Source: Sphingoaurantiacus capsulatus (lineage in GTDB: Bacteria; Pseudomonadota; Alphaproteobacteria; Sphingomonadales; Sphingomonadaceae). Taken from it: a stretch of 64,000 nt of DNA. The notes beneath the pieces are model-generated. The model made no database searches. It saw only the letters and a list, made by a program, of their open reading frames with translations, and was not told the DNA's origin. The position numbers and the translations under genes are program-made. The stretch is taken from contig NZ_JBHRXV010000011.1 in assembly GCF_042648405.1 (NCBI RefSeq), positions 248,001-312,000 of the forward strand, read 5' to 3'. This document shows, piece after piece, positions 15,272 through 23,848 of this stretch (positions are counted from its first letter, which is position 1; the number at the start of each line of letters is the position of its first letter).

Positions 15272-15988
15272 ATGGACCCCGTCGTCATCGCCGGCCGCAC
15301 GCCGATCCTGCTGGTCGCCGACCATGCCTCCAACATCGTCCCCGACGACATCGCGCTCGACATCGATCCAGCGCTGCTCGACGAACATGTCGCGATCGAC
15401 ATCGGCACCGATGCGCTGACCCGGCGGCTGGCCGAGTTGCTCGACGCCTCGGCGGTGATCGCCGGCGTGTCGCGGCTGGTGCTCGATCTCAACCGCGAGC
15501 CCGACGCCGCGGGACTGATTCCGGAAAGCAGCGACGGCCGCACCATTCCCGGCAACAGCGGGTTGTCGCTCGAGGTGCGCGAAGCGCGGCTGCGGCGCTT
15601 CCACATTCCCTATCACGACGCGATCACTGCGATGATCGAGCGCGTGCAGCCGCGGCTGCTGGTGGCGATGCACAGCTTCACGCCGAGCCTGCTGACCCGC
15701 CCCGAGCTGACGCGGCCCTGGCCGGTGGGCATTCTCTACAATGAGGACGAGCGCGCCGCGCGGCCGATGATCGCCGCGCTGCGCGGGCAGGGTATGCACG
15801 TCGGCGACAACGAGCCCTATTCGGGGCGCGAACTCAACTACACGATGAACCGCCACGCCGAGGGGCGGGGGCTACCCTACATCAACATCGAGGTGCGGCA
15901 GGATTTGCTGGAGACGGCGGAGGATATCGAGGGTTGGGCGCAGAGGCTGGCCGATGCCGTCAGCGCGACGGCGGCGACGCTGGCGTAG
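15272..15988 (+). CDS. N-formylglutamate amidohydrolase family protein
   Basis: A 238-aa protein of the HutG/N-formylglutamate amidohydrolase-like family. Landmarks are LLVADHASNIVPDD near residue 10, AIDIGTDALTRRLAELL, SRLVLDLNREPDA, FHIPYHDAI, LLVAMHSFTPSL and GLPYINIEVRQDLL. The conserved His/Asp/Glu residues fit a metal-dependent amidohydrolase. No hut cluster is visible nearby, so histidine degradation cannot be inferred and the substrate may be another N-acyl amino acid. The ATG at 15272 places the first conserved strand at the normal distance. Confidence 0.87.
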   Translation: MDPVVIAGRTPILLVADHASNIVPDDIALDIDPALLDEHVAIDIGTDALTRRLAELLDASAVIAGVSRLVLDLNREPDAAGLIPESSDGRTIPGNSGLSLEVREARLRRFHIPYHDAITAMIERVQPRLLVAMHSFTPSLLTRPELTRPWPVGILYNEDERAARPMIAALRGQGMHVGDNEPYSGRELNYTMNRHAEGRGLPYINIEVRQDLLETAEDIEGWAQRLADAVSATAATLA

Positions 15989-16008
15989 AGCGCTCCCACG
16001 CCCCCTTT

Positions 16009-16110
16009 CGTCATCCCCGCGAAGGCGGGGACCCAGTCCATCACGAAGCAAATGCCCGCTATCGCGGGCGCTGATTTCCGTGCTGGGTCCCCGCCTTCGC
16101 GGGGATGACG
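16009..16110. repeat. 102-bp compound palindromic repeat (GTCATCCCCGCG type)
   Basis: The two 28-base outer arms beginning CGTCATCCCCGCGAAGGCGG are perfect inverted copies. Each contains its own small hairpin. A 46-base centre carries another hairpin (GCCCGC/GCGGGC). The element fills the convergent spacer between the amidohydrolase and the PEP-CTERM gene. A second copy with the same centre in the opposite orientation lies at 53605-53706. It is a REP/BIME-like intergenic element. Confidence 0.85.
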
Positions 16111-16111
16111 G

Positions 16112-16918
16112 TCAAGCTTTGGGCTTCCGCCGCCGCACGCCGAGCGCCAGTACGCCGAGGCCGAACAGGCCCACCGCCGCCGGCTCGGGCGCGGGGACCG
16201 GATATTCGACGCGGATCGACGCCACCTTGAACGCGTCGGGGCGGTCGACGAGGCCCCAGCGGTTCGCCTCGCTGACGCTGGCGGCGATCACCAGCGTGTT
16301 GCCGCTGTAGCGCGTGCCGGCGTTGAATTCGCGCAACCCGCTCGTGTCGCCAGAGGCCTCGATATAGTGGGTCATCGCCGACAGGCGCTGCGCCGTGTCG
16401 GCCATGTTGATGCTGGTCGCGAACGGTACCGTGCTGGTGCCGATGAAGAAGCTGGCATCGGCGTCGCGCCCGGTTCCCCAGAGGCCCGCCGTCATCGCGA
16501 AGGCGTTGAGCGTGGCGCCGGTGACGGTGACATTGTCGTCGAAGCGGATGACGAGGAAATCGGTGCCGGTGAGGTTGTCGATGGCCGCCTGGTTGTTGAG
16601 CGCGCCCGTGCCCTCGTCTTGGTTGGTGATGCCGAGGCCGTCGCCGGCGTAGTTGACGAAGGCGGTGCGCCAGTTGGTCAGCGCGCCGGTAAGGACGTTA
16701 GGCGTCGCCGACCAGGCGGTGACCCGCGCGCTCGACGACAAGCCGAGGTTGTCGGTGAAACTGAAGACGCGGGCGATGCCGTCGGTGCCGTCGAGGCCGC
16801 AGCTCGTGGTGCAGGTGCCGCCAAGGCTGATGGTGACAGGCGCGGCGAGCGCCGGGGCAGCGGGAACGGCAAGGCAGGCGGCGACGGCGGCAACCATCAC
16901 CCGAAAAAACTGGCGCAC
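16112..16918 (-). CDS. PEP-CTERM sorting-domain protein (copy 1)
   Basis: A 268-aa secreted protein. The N-terminal signal peptide (RVMVAAVAACLAVPAAPALA) precedes a beta-rich body. The C-terminus is a textbook PEP-CTERM tail: PAPEP, a hydrophobic AAVGLFGLGVLALGV, then RRRKPKA, recognised by an exosortase. I prefer the GTG start because GGAG lies 8 bases upstream; a longer frame exists. The adjacent gene encodes a close paralogue sharing GTC..C..DGTDG.ARV, LGLSS..RVTAWSAT and DASF.IG.S.V.F.TSINMA. No exosortase is in the window. The function of the body is unknown. Confidence 0.88.
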   Translation of the reverse strand: MRQFFRVMVAAVAACLAVPAAPALAAPVTISLGGTCTTSCGLDGTDGIARVFSFTDNLGLSSSARVTAWSATPNVLTGALTNWRTAFVNYAGDGLGITNQDEGTGALNNQAAIDNLTGTDFLVIRFDDNVTVTGATLNAFAMTAGLWGTGRDADASFFIGTSTVPFATSINMADTAQRLSAMTHYIEASGDTSGLREFNAGTRYSGNTLVIAASVSEANRWGLVDRPDAFKVASIRVEYPVPAPEPAAVGLFGLGVLALGVRRRKPKA

Positions 16919-17029
16919 GCGATACACTCCACACGCGCCCGCAGACACCCGGGCGCTTGAGGAATGTAACTAATGGCGATGCGTTAACGCACCAGCCGAT
17001 TAGATCGACAATGGTGCTAAAAAGCCGGG

Positions 17030-17839
17030 TTAGCCGCGACGGCGGCGGCGCAGGCCGAGGCCCAGCACGCCGAGGCCGAACAGACCTATGGCCGCCGGCT
17101 CGGGCGCCGGGATCGGATATTCGACTTTGATCGACTGCACCTTGAAGCTGTCGGCGCGGTTCCCGCCGCCGCTGCGCATATAGTCGCCGACGCTCGCCGC
17201 GATGATCAGCACGTTGCCCTTGTACTCGGTCGTCGTGTTGAAGTTGCGATAATTGTCCGAGCCGGGGCCGGTGGTGTCGATGTAGCGGTTCGTCGCCGAC
17301 AGCCGCTGCGTCGTGTTCGCCATGTTGATGCTGGTGCCGAAGGCGACCGTCGACGAGCCGATGTAGAAGCTGGCGTCGGTGTCCTTGCCCGACGATCCCG
17401 AGATGGTCATCGCATAGGCGTTGAGGTCGGCGCCCGTGGCAACCACGTCGCCGTCGAAGTGGAACACCAGGAAGTCGATGCCCGACGAATTGTCCATCGT
17501 GTGGCCGTTGTTGCTCGACCCGTCGCCCTCGTTGCGGTTGGTGACGCCGAGGCCGCCACCCTGATACTGGCCGACGAAGCCCGTCTGCCAGTTGCTCAGC
17601 GCGCCCGTCGAGGTGTTCTGCGTCGCCGACCAGGCGGTGACGCGAACCCGCGACGACAGGCCGAGCCCGTCAAGGAAGGTGTAGACGCGCGCGTTGCCGT
17701 CGGTGCCGTCGGTGTTGCATTCGGTGGAGCAGGTGCCGGCCAGGTTGATCGAAACCGGAGTCGCGACCGCTGGCGCCGGCGCAAGCACGCCCGCAGCCAT
17801 CGCGGCAACCGCAATCAGAATCGGCCTAAAACGGATCAT
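17030..17839 (-). CDS. PEP-CTERM sorting-domain protein (copy 2)
   Basis: A 269-aa paralogue of the neighbouring downstream gene, in the same orientation, about 110 bases away. It has a signal peptide (IRFRPILIAVAAMAAGVLAPAPAVA), the same beta-rich body including two N-terminal cysteines (GTCSTEC), and a PEP-CTERM tail: PAPEP, AAIGLFGLGVLGLGL, RRRRRG. The start is ATG at 17839; an in-frame GTG four codons earlier is possible. The spacer between the copies contains no obvious terminator. Tandem duplication is the simplest origin, with sequence divergence showing it is not recent. Confidence 0.88.
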   Translation of the reverse strand: MIRFRPILIAVAAMAAGVLAPAPAVATPVSINLAGTCSTECNTDGTDGNARVYTFLDGLGLSSRVRVTAWSATQNTSTGALSNWQTGFVGQYQGGGLGVTNRNEGDGSSNNGHTMDNSSGIDFLVFHFDGDVVATGADLNAYAMTISGSSGKDTDASFYIGSSTVAFGTSINMANTTQRLSATNRYIDTTGPGSDNYRNFNTTTEYKGNVLIIAASVGDYMRSGGGNRADSFKVQSIKVEYPIPAPEPAAIGLFGLGVLGLGLRRRRRG

Positions 17840-17924
17840 CTTTGAACGCACCCCTGTAACGACCTCTTATAAGCAACTTCGGTGCCATTCGGCAAAAAGA
17901 AACGTGTTTACGAGGGGAAGCGAC

Positions 17925-18062
17925 ATGCGCGCGCAGGTTGCCCTGGCAGCGATTGTAAAGCTGGCCGACAGCCCCGCGCAGATTGATTCCTCGATCGGAC
18001 GGCAAAGATTGCAGCGCCCTGCCGAATCTTCTACCGGCTGCCCACCTAGAGTTGGTAGATGA
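17925..18062 (+). CDS. possible 45-aa open reading frame upstream of ilvD
   Basis: An ATG preceded by GAGGGGAAG at a good distance opens a 45-codon frame beginning MRAQVALAAIVKLADSP. It shows no recognisable domain, no membrane segment and no run of branched-chain amino-acid codons that would mark an attenuator peptide. It may be a chance frame in the ilvD leader. It is listed because of the good ribosome-binding site. Confidence 0.2.
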   Translation: MRAQVALAAIVKLADSPAQIDSSIGRQRLQRPAESSTGCPPRVGR

Positions 18063-18073
18063 ATATTTTACGA

Positions 18074-18094
18074 AACGATCCTTTGTTGATCGTT
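18074..18094. promoter_or_regulatory. inverted repeat upstream of ilvD (possible operator)
   Basis: AACGATC and GATCGTT form a perfect 7-base inverted repeat separated by 7 bases, centred about 36 bases before the ilvD start and preceded by an AT-rich GAATATTTTACG stretch. It could be a repressor site or a leader hairpin. Nothing else in the sequence distinguishes these possibilities. Confidence 0.35.
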
Positions 18095-18119
18095 AGTTGC
18101 GCAAAAATCGGAGGCGGGG

Positions 18120-19841
18120 ATGACGCAGCGGTTCGATAAATCACGGTTGCCCAGCCGCCATGTCAGCGTCGGGCCCGAGCGCGCGCCGCACCGCTCCTAT
18201 TATTATGCGATGGGCCTCGACGAGGAGGCGATCTCGCGTCCCTTCGTCGGGGTTGCCTCGGCGGGCAACGACAGCGCGCCGTGCAACACCACCCTCGACG
18301 CGCAAGCCGACGTGGCGCGCGAGGGCGTGATCGCCGCCGGCGGCATGCCGCGCCGCTTCAACACCATCACCGTTACCGACGGCATCGCGATGGGCCATCA
18401 GGGCATGAAGGCGTCGCTGGTCAGCCGCGAGGTCATCGCCGATTCGGTCGAGCTGTCGATGCGCGGCCATTGCTATGACGCGCTCGTCGGCTTTGCCGGC
18501 TGCGACAAGTCGCTGCCCGGCATGATGATGGCGATGCTCCGCCTCAATGTGCCGTCGATCTTCGTTTACGGCGGCTCGATCCTGCCGGGCCAGTATCAGG
18601 GCCGCGACGTCACCGTCATCGACGTGTTCGAGGCGGTCGGCGGTCATGCCGCCGGCACCTGCCCACTGCATGAGTTGACCGCGCTGGAGAAGGTCGCGTG
18701 CCCCGGCCATGGCGCCTGCGGTGGCCAGTACACCGCCAACACCATGGCCTGCGTCGCCGAGGCGATCGGCCTGTCGCTGCCCAATTCCAACATGACGCCG
18801 GCGCCCTACCAGACACGCGGCGACATCGCCCATGCGGCCGGCGTTCAGGTGATGACGCTGATCGAGAAGAACTTGCGACCGCGTGACATCTGCACGCGCG
18901 AAGCCTTTGAAAACGCGGCGCGCGTCGTGGCGGCCACCGGCGGCTCGACCAACGCCGCGCTGCACCTGCCGGCGATGGCGGCGGAAGTCGGGATTGAGTT
19001 CGACCTGTTCGACGTCGCGCGCATCTTCAAGTCGACGCCCTACCTCGCCGACCTGAAGCCGGGCGGCAAATATGTCGCCAAGAACATGTATGAGGCGGGC
19101 GGCGTCTACATGCTGATGAAGACGATGCTCGACGGCGGCTTCCTCAACGGCGACTGCATGACGGTGACCGGCAAGACGCTCGGCGAGAATATCGAAGAGG
19201 TGACCTGGAACCCCGACCAGAAGGTGATCTACCCGGTCTCCAACCCGATCACCCCGACCGGCGGTGTCGTCGGCCTGCGGGGCAGCCTTGCGCCCGATGG
19301 CGCGATCGTGAAGGTCGCCGGCCTGCAGAAGCTGCAGTTCACCGGGCCGGCGCGGGTGTTCGATTGTGAGGAGGACTGCTTCGCCGCGGTCGAGAAGCGC
19401 GACTATCGCGAGGGCGAGGTGCTGATCATCCGCTACGAAGGGCCGAAGGGCGGCCCCGGCATGCGCGAGATGCTGTCGACCACTGCCGCCATCTACGGCC
19501 AGGGCATGGGCGACAAGGTGGCGCTGATCACCGACGGGCGTTTCTCCGGCGCCACGCGCGGCTTCTGCGTCGGCCATGTCGGCCCGGAGGCCGCCGAGGG
19601 CGGGCCGATCGCGCTGGTGCAGGACGGCGACATCATCATCCTCGATGCCGAGAGCGGCGCCATCGAGTTGGACGTGCCCGCCGAGGAACTGGCGAAGCGC
19701 CGCGGCGCGTGGAAACCGCGTGCGCACGACTATCAGTCCGGCGCGCTGTGGAAATATGCGCAGCTCGTCGGCCCGGCGCGCACCGGTGCGACGACGCATC
19801 CCGGCGCCAAGGCCGAGACGCACGTGTTCGCGGATATCTAA
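18120..19841 (+). CDS. ilvD: dihydroxy-acid dehydratase
   Basis: A 573-aa enzyme of isoleucine/valine (and pantothenate) synthesis that dehydrates 2,3-dihydroxy-3-methyl acids. The three Fe-S Cys ligands are visible at C55 (SAPCNTTLD), C128 (GFAGCDKSLPG) and C200 (CPGHGACGGQYTANTM). The C-terminal GPKGGPGMREML, DGRFSGATRGFCVGHVGPEA and ALWKYAQLVGPA are typical. The length fits the family. GGAGGCGGGG lies just before the ATG. No other ilv gene is nearby. The 3' end overlaps the convergent lipoprotein gene by 4 bases. Confidence 0.96.
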   Translation: MTQRFDKSRLPSRHVSVGPERAPHRSYYYAMGLDEEAISRPFVGVASAGNDSAPCNTTLDAQADVAREGVIAAGGMPRRFNTITVTDGIAMGHQGMKASLVSREVIADSVELSMRGHCYDALVGFAGCDKSLPGMMMAMLRLNVPSIFVYGGSILPGQYQGRDVTVIDVFEAVGGHAAGTCPLHELTALEKVACPGHGACGGQYTANTMACVAEAIGLSLPNSNMTPAPYQTRGDIAHAAGVQVMTLIEKNLRPRDICTREAFENAARVVAATGGSTNAALHLPAMAAEVGIEFDLFDVARIFKSTPYLADLKPGGKYVAKNMYEAGGVYMLMKTMLDGGFLNGDCMTVTGKTLGENIEEVTWNPDQKVIYPVSNPITPTGGVVGLRGSLAPDGAIVKVAGLQKLQFTGPARVFDCEEDCFAAVEKRDYREGEVLIIRYEGPKGGPGMREMLSTTAAIYGQGMGDKVALITDGRFSGATRGFCVGHVGPEAAEGGPIALVQDGDIIILDAESGAIELDVPAEELAKRRGAWKPRAHDYQSGALWKYAQLVGPARTGATTHPGAKAETHVFADI

Positions 19842-19990
19842 CGGGTCGGGGCTGCGGTCGGCTCGATCATCGACCAGATCGGGCGGCCGTTGGCATCGCG
19901 CGGAACCTCGCCTGGCACATGGGTCGGCGCGGTGGCGCAGGCGGTCAGCGTCAGCGTCACGGCGGTCAGCAGCAAAGTCCGTGATGGCAT
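19838..19990 (-). CDS. small lipoprotein (50 aa)
   Basis: A short protein with a lipoprotein signal: MPSRTLLLTAVTLTLTAC, with the lipobox LTAC, followed by ATAPTHVPGEVPRDANGRPIWSM. The mature part is only about 33 residues and looks unstructured. It lies between ilvD (convergent) and the NAD(P)HX repair gene (divergent, 46 bases away). The family is unrecognised. The short length makes it easy to miss, but the lipobox and the clean stop support a real gene. Confidence 0.65.
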   Translation of the reverse strand: MPSRTLLLTAVTLTLTACATAPTHVPGEVPRDANGRPIWSMIEPTAAPTR

Positions 19991-20036
19991 GGCGCACGCT
20001 CCACAACTAGAACAGGTGCCGGATTTACGCCGCACC

Positions 20037-21476
20037 ATGCCCGACAGTTCCCCTTTGACCGGCGGCCACCGCCCCATCGTCACCGCCGCCGAGATGCGCG
20101 CGCTGGAGGCGGCGGCGATTGCGCAGGGCGTCAGCGAGTTCGAGCTGATGGCGCGCGCAGGGCACGCGGCCGCGCGGGCGATCATCGCCTATGCCGCGCC
20201 GGCCGACACGCTGGTGCTGTGCGGCCCCGGCAACAATGGCGGTGACGGCTATGTGATCGCGCTGGCGCTCGCCGAGGCGGGCTGGCCGGTGCGCGTCGCC
20301 GCGTTGGCGCCGTCGGGTACGGACACCGCGCGGCAGGCGGCGGAGGGCTGGACGGGGCCGGTCGAGACGCTCGACAAGGCGACGGCGCCCGCGTCGCTGC
20401 TTGTCGATGCGCTGTTCGGGATCGGGCTGACCCGCCCCCTCGACGGGCGGCTGAGCGCCATTCTGGCGCGGTTGGGAGAGGGGGCGGGCACTCGCGTCGC
20501 CATCGACCTGCCGAGCGGCGTTGCCACCGACGACGGTGCTTGCCTGTCGCCGCCGCTCGCCTGCGACCTGTGCATCAGCTTTGGCGCGGCCAAGCCGGCG
20601 CACTATCTGCACCCCGCCGCCGCCCATGTCGGCCGGCTGGTGATCGCGCCGATCGGGCTGGCACCGGCGCACAGCGATCTCACCGTCATCGGCAAGCCGC
20701 GCTTTGCCGCGCTCGACGCCGACACGCACAAATATCGCCGTGGCCATGTGCTGGTCGTGGGCGGGCCGGCGCATGCCACCGGCGCGGCGCGGCTGGCGGC
20801 GCTGGCGGCGCAGCGGGCCGGGGCGGGCTATGTGACCTTGCTGTCGCCGTCGGCGGCGCTGGCGGCCAATGCGGCGCAGTTAACGGGCGTCGTCCTCGCC
20901 GAAGCCGACACGCCGCGCGACATCGCCAAGGCCTTGGCCGAACCGCGCGCCGGGGCGCTGGTGATCGGGCCGGCGCTAGGGCCGGAGCGCCACAAGGTCA
21001 TCGCCGCGCTGGAGGTGGGCAAGCCGGTGGTGCTCGACGCCGATGTGTTCACCTTGTTCGCCAACGACGCGGCGGGGTTGGCGAAGCTGATCGCCGGCCC
21101 GGCGGTGCTGACGCCGCATGACGGCGAGTTCGTCCGGCTGTTCGGCGACCTTCCCGGCAGCAAGGTCGAGCGCGTCTGCGCCGCTGCCGCACGGATCGGC
21201 GCGGTCGTGCTACTCAAAGGCCCGGACACGGTGATCGCCGCGCCGGATGGCCGCGCCGCGATCAATGCGCACGCTTCGTCCGCACTGGCGACGGCGGGCT
21301 CGGGCGATGTGCTGGCTGGGATCATCGGCGCGCTGCTGGCGCGGGGGCTCGATCCGTTCGAGGCGGCGTGCGCCGGCGCCTGGCTGCATGGCGATGCGGG
21401 CCAGCGGGGCGGGGCAGGGCTGATCGCCGAGGATCTGCCGGGGCTGTTGCCCGCCGTGCTGGCGGATCTGGCATGA
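20037..21476 (+). CDS. nnr: bifunctional NAD(P)H-hydrate epimerase / ADP-dependent dehydratase
   Basis: A 479-aa fusion that repairs hydrated NAD(P)H. The N-terminal epimerase (YjeF_N) domain spans about 1-215, with GPGNNGGDGYV at 64-73, LLVDALFGIGLTRPL and RVAIDLPSGVATDDG. The C-terminal carbohydrate-kinase-like dehydratase follows, with VLVVGGPAHATGAARLAALAA, VLTPHDGEFVRLFG, VLLKGPDTVIAAPDG and ATAGSGDVLAGIIGALLARG. Both domain signatures are intact. The stop overlaps the start of the next gene (ATGA), so the RNA methyltransferase is translationally coupled. Confidence 0.95.
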   Translation: MPDSSPLTGGHRPIVTAAEMRALEAAAIAQGVSEFELMARAGHAAARAIIAYAAPADTLVLCGPGNNGGDGYVIALALAEAGWPVRVAALAPSGTDTARQAAEGWTGPVETLDKATAPASLLVDALFGIGLTRPLDGRLSAILARLGEGAGTRVAIDLPSGVATDDGACLSPPLACDLCISFGAAKPAHYLHPAAAHVGRLVIAPIGLAPAHSDLTVIGKPRFAALDADTHKYRRGHVLVVGGPAHATGAARLAALAAQRAGAGYVTLLSPSAALAANAAQLTGVVLAEADTPRDIAKALAEPRAGALVIGPALGPERHKVIAALEVGKPVVLDADVFTLFANDAAGLAKLIAGPAVLTPHDGEFVRLFGDLPGSKVERVCAAAARIGAVVLLKGPDTVIAAPDGRAAINAHASSALATAGSGDVLAGIIGALLARGLDPFEAACAGAWLHGDAGQRGGAGLIAEDLPGLLPAVLADLA

Positions 21477-22678
21477 GCGCGGTGGAAACGGTGGTGCGGC
21501 TTGCCGCGCGCGGCGACGGTGTCACCGATGCAGGGCGTTTCCTGTCGGGCGTGGCACCGGGCGACAAGGTGATCGCCGAGGGCGAGAGCGTCACGGTCGA
21601 GGCGGGGCCGCATCGGCAGACCCCGCCGTGCCGCCACTTCCCCGAGTGCGGCGGCTGCCAGCTCCAGCATGTCGACGACGCGGCCTATGCCGAGTGGGTG
21701 TCGGCGCGCATCGTCCATGCGCTGGAATCGCAAGGGGTCGCCATCGGGGCGATCGAGCCGGTGCATCTGTCGCCGCCGCGCAGCCGCCGGCGGGCGTCGC
21801 TGCGCGCGGTGCGGCGTGGCAAGGCCATCGAACTCGGTTTCAACGCGGAATCGAGCCACCGCATCGTCGACCTGAAGGAATGCCACATCCTGCAGCCGGC
21901 GCTGTTCGCGCTGATCGCGCCGTTGCGCGAGCTGCTGGCGCCGCTGATCCGCGAGGGGCAGGGGGCGGGCGTGACGATGACCGTGACCGATGGCGGCATC
22001 GACCTGCTGCTGTCGAATATCGACGCGCGGCCGTTCGCGGTGCTCGACCGGCTGACGCAGTTCGCGGTGACGCACGGGCTGGCGCGGCTGGCGGTCGAGA
22101 CTTCGCAGGGCGTCGACATCATCACCTATGGCGAGGCGGTCGTGCGCTTCGGCGGTGTGCCGGTCGCGCTGCCGCCCGGCGCCTTCCTGCAGGCGACGCC
22201 CGACGGCGAGGCGGCGCTGGTCAACGCGGTGCTGGCGGCGACCGAAGGCGCGAAGAGCATCGCCGACCTGTTCTGCGGTGCCGGCACCTTCGCGCTGCCG
22301 TTGAGCGCCCACGCCAAGGTCCATGCCGCCGACGCTGCGGGCGGGGCGGTGCAGGCGCTGGAAAGCGCGGCGCGGATGGCGGGGCGGCGGCTGACCACCG
22401 AGCATCGCGACCTGTTCCGCCGGCCGCTGCGCGCCGAGGAATTGAAGCGCTTCGACGCCGTCGCCATTGATCCGCCACGCGCCGGCGCCAAGGAGCAGAT
22501 CGCCGAACTGGCGAAATCGAAGGTGCCGGTGATCGGCGCCGTCTCCTGCAATCCCAATACCTTCGCGCGCGATGCTGCGATGCTGGTAGAAGCGGGATTT
22601 CGCATCGAGCGGCTGTGGCCGGTCGGCCAGTTCCGTTGGTCCACGCATGTTGAGCTGGCGGCGCGGCTGGTGCGATGA
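21473..22678 (+). CDS. class I SAM-dependent RNA (uracil-5-) methyltransferase, RumA/RlmD family
   Basis: A 401-aa member of the TrmA/RumA family, which methylates C5 of a uridine in rRNA or tRNA. An Fe-S cluster motif appears as C53, C59 and C62 (PPCRHFPECGGCQLQH), with C137 as the probable fourth ligand. The SAM site is IADLFCGAGTFALPL. VAIDPPRAGAKEQ leads to the catalytic nucleophile C359 in VSCNPNTFARDAAML. The Fe-S motif favours an rRNA-type enzyme (RlmC/RlmD-like) over TrmA. It lies in an operon with the upstream nnr gene through an ATGA overlap. Confidence 0.92.
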   Translation: MSAVETVVRLAARGDGVTDAGRFLSGVAPGDKVIAEGESVTVEAGPHRQTPPCRHFPECGGCQLQHVDDAAYAEWVSARIVHALESQGVAIGAIEPVHLSPPRSRRRASLRAVRRGKAIELGFNAESSHRIVDLKECHILQPALFALIAPLRELLAPLIREGQGAGVTMTVTDGGIDLLLSNIDARPFAVLDRLTQFAVTHGLARLAVETSQGVDIITYGEAVVRFGGVPVALPPGAFLQATPDGEAALVNAVLAATEGAKSIADLFCGAGTFALPLSAHAKVHAADAAGGAVQALESAARMAGRRLTTEHRDLFRRPLRAEELKRFDAVAIDPPRAGAKEQIAELAKSKVPVIGAVSCNPNTFARDAAMLVEAGFRIERLWPVGQFRWSTHVELAARLVR

Positions 22679-22825
22679 TTGCGTAAGGCTGCAACCGTTC
22701 GTCGCATATCGTGCGCCGTTCGGTTGCCGTTAAGCCATCTTCATATAAGTTTCATCTCGTCGATCGGGGGATCGGCGAGTGTGTAGGTCCGGGCGGGTGG
22801 TCCGGAAATATTGCGGGGGGCCGCA

Positions 22826-23266
22826 ATGCATATCGCTTCTGGTTTGACGCGCTCGGGTTCGGTGCCGGCGGTGCTGCTGTTCATGCGCAGCCCGGAACAG
22901 GCGCAGGCGCGCATCATCTACCTCGAGGAAGACATCGGCGCGCCGGTGGACGCGGTGTTCGCCGCGTTTGAGGCGCAGCTCGGGGCGCAGGCGGCGACGC
23001 CGCTGGCGCGCGAGGCCGGGGCGCTGCTCACCGTTCAGTTCGCCATGCCGGCGGAATTCGACGAGATCGCCGCACAGCGCAGCGTGCTGACCCTGACCTT
23101 CGAGGCAAAGGGCGCCGACACCAAGATCACGCTGACCCACGCCGGCTTCGGCCGCGGCGGCGCTTGGGACGAGGCGCTGGCCTATTTCACGCAAGGCTGG
23201 CCGGCGGTGCTGCTGCAGATGAAGGATGCGCTTGAAAAGGCGCCGCGCGAGATGGCGGCGGTTTAA
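22826..23266 (+). CDS. SRPBCC (AHSA1/START-like) domain protein
   Basis: A 146-aa protein. The second half, FDEIAAQRSVLTLTFEAKGADTKITLTHAGFG, then WDEALAYFTQGWPAVLLQMKDALEK, matches the C-terminal strand-helix arrangement of AHSA1-type SRPBCC proteins. The front part (IIYLEEDIGAPVDAVFAAFE) matches the first strand and helix of that fold. These bind hydrophobic ligands or act as chaperone-like proteins. GGGGGG 5 bases before the ATG serves as ribosome-binding site. The function is unknown. Confidence 0.75.
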   Translation: MHIASGLTRSGSVPAVLLFMRSPEQAQARIIYLEEDIGAPVDAVFAAFEAQLGAQAATPLAREAGALLTVQFAMPAEFDEIAAQRSVLTLTFEAKGADTKITLTHAGFGRGGAWDEALAYFTQGWPAVLLQMKDALEKAPREMAAV

Positions 23267-23292
23267 GGGCGGAGCGAAACCAACAAACTCAT

Positions 23293-23368
23293 CGTCATTC
23301 CCGCGAAGGCGGGAATCCATTACCGCCGACGCTTCGGGTTATGGATCCCCGCCTGCGCGGGGATGACG
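23293..23368. repeat. 76-bp palindromic repeat (GTCATTCCCGCG type)
   Basis: Outer arms CGTCATTCCCGCGAAGGCGG... and ...CGCGGGGATGACG form a near-perfect inverted repeat of about 28 bases around a 20-base centre. It lies in the convergent spacer between the SRPBCC and MAPEG genes. Its arms belong to the same family as the elements at 16.0 and 53.6 kb, but the centre is different and shorter. Confidence 0.8.
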
Positions 23369-23387
23369 ATAGAAGAGGTTAGCGAGA

Positions 23388-23416
23388 GGGCCGCCCCGCC
23401 AAGGAGCGGCCCTTTT
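23388..23416 (+). terminator. rho-independent terminator of the SRPBCC gene
   Basis: The stem GGGCCGC/GCGGCCC is followed by TTTT, between the palindromic repeat and the end of the convergent MAPEG gene. Confidence 0.75.
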
Positions 23417-23420
23417 CGCG

Positions 23421-23846
23421 TCAGAAGACGATTATCGCCGCGTGGACGGTGAGCGCCAGCAGCGCCAAGGTCGCCAGCGCGAACACCAGGAAACGGAAGC
23501 GGATGACGTTGCTCGTCGCCTGAATGAGGCTGTGCAGCACCCGCAGGCCGACATAGGCCCAGGCCAGCTGCGCGTTGAGCCCGCCGCCGGCGCCGAGCAC
23601 CGCGAGGGTCAGCGCTACCGCGTAGAACAGCGTCGGCTGCTCCATCAGATGGTTGTAATTGTGCGCCTTCCATTGCGTCTCGTCGGGCAGCACGCCGTCG
23701 AGCTGCCCCGGCCGGCCGCCGCGCGCCTTTGACATGTCGACGCCCGCCGCCTTCAGCGCCGGCAGGCGGGTGAACACCGCCCATACCAGCATGACCAGCG
23801 ACCAGATGATCAGCGCCACCACCGGCGCCAGAATCGGACTCTGCAT
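23421..23846 (-). CDS. MAPEG family membrane protein
   Basis: A 141-aa four-helix integral membrane protein of the MAPEG (eicosanoid/glutathione metabolism) family. TM1 is about 5-27, followed by the loop RGGRPGQLDGVLPDETQWKAHNYNHLMEQPTLFYAVALTLAVLG. The segment YNHLMEQPTLFYA is the family signature. Then come WAYVGLRVLHSLIQATSNVIRFRF and a last TM segment. Bacterial members are mostly uncharacterised, some with glutathione-transferase activity. Translation starts 3 bases after the T-run of a terminator-like hairpin whose 3' arm supplies the Shine-Dalgarno sequence. Confidence 0.88.
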   Translation of the reverse strand: MQSPILAPVVALIIWSLVMLVWAVFTRLPALKAAGVDMSKARGGRPGQLDGVLPDETQWKAHNYNHLMEQPTLFYAVALTLAVLGAGGGLNAQLAWAYVGLRVLHSLIQATSNVIRFRFLVFALATLALLALTVHAAIIVF

Positions 23847-23848
23847 AG

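Noticed and set aside
17694..18062. 122-codon frame opposite the start of PEP-CTERM copy 2 and continuing towards ilvD
   Set aside because: Most of it is antisense to the PEP-CTERM gene. Only its last 45 codons, after a ribosome-binding site, are retained as a weak possibility.
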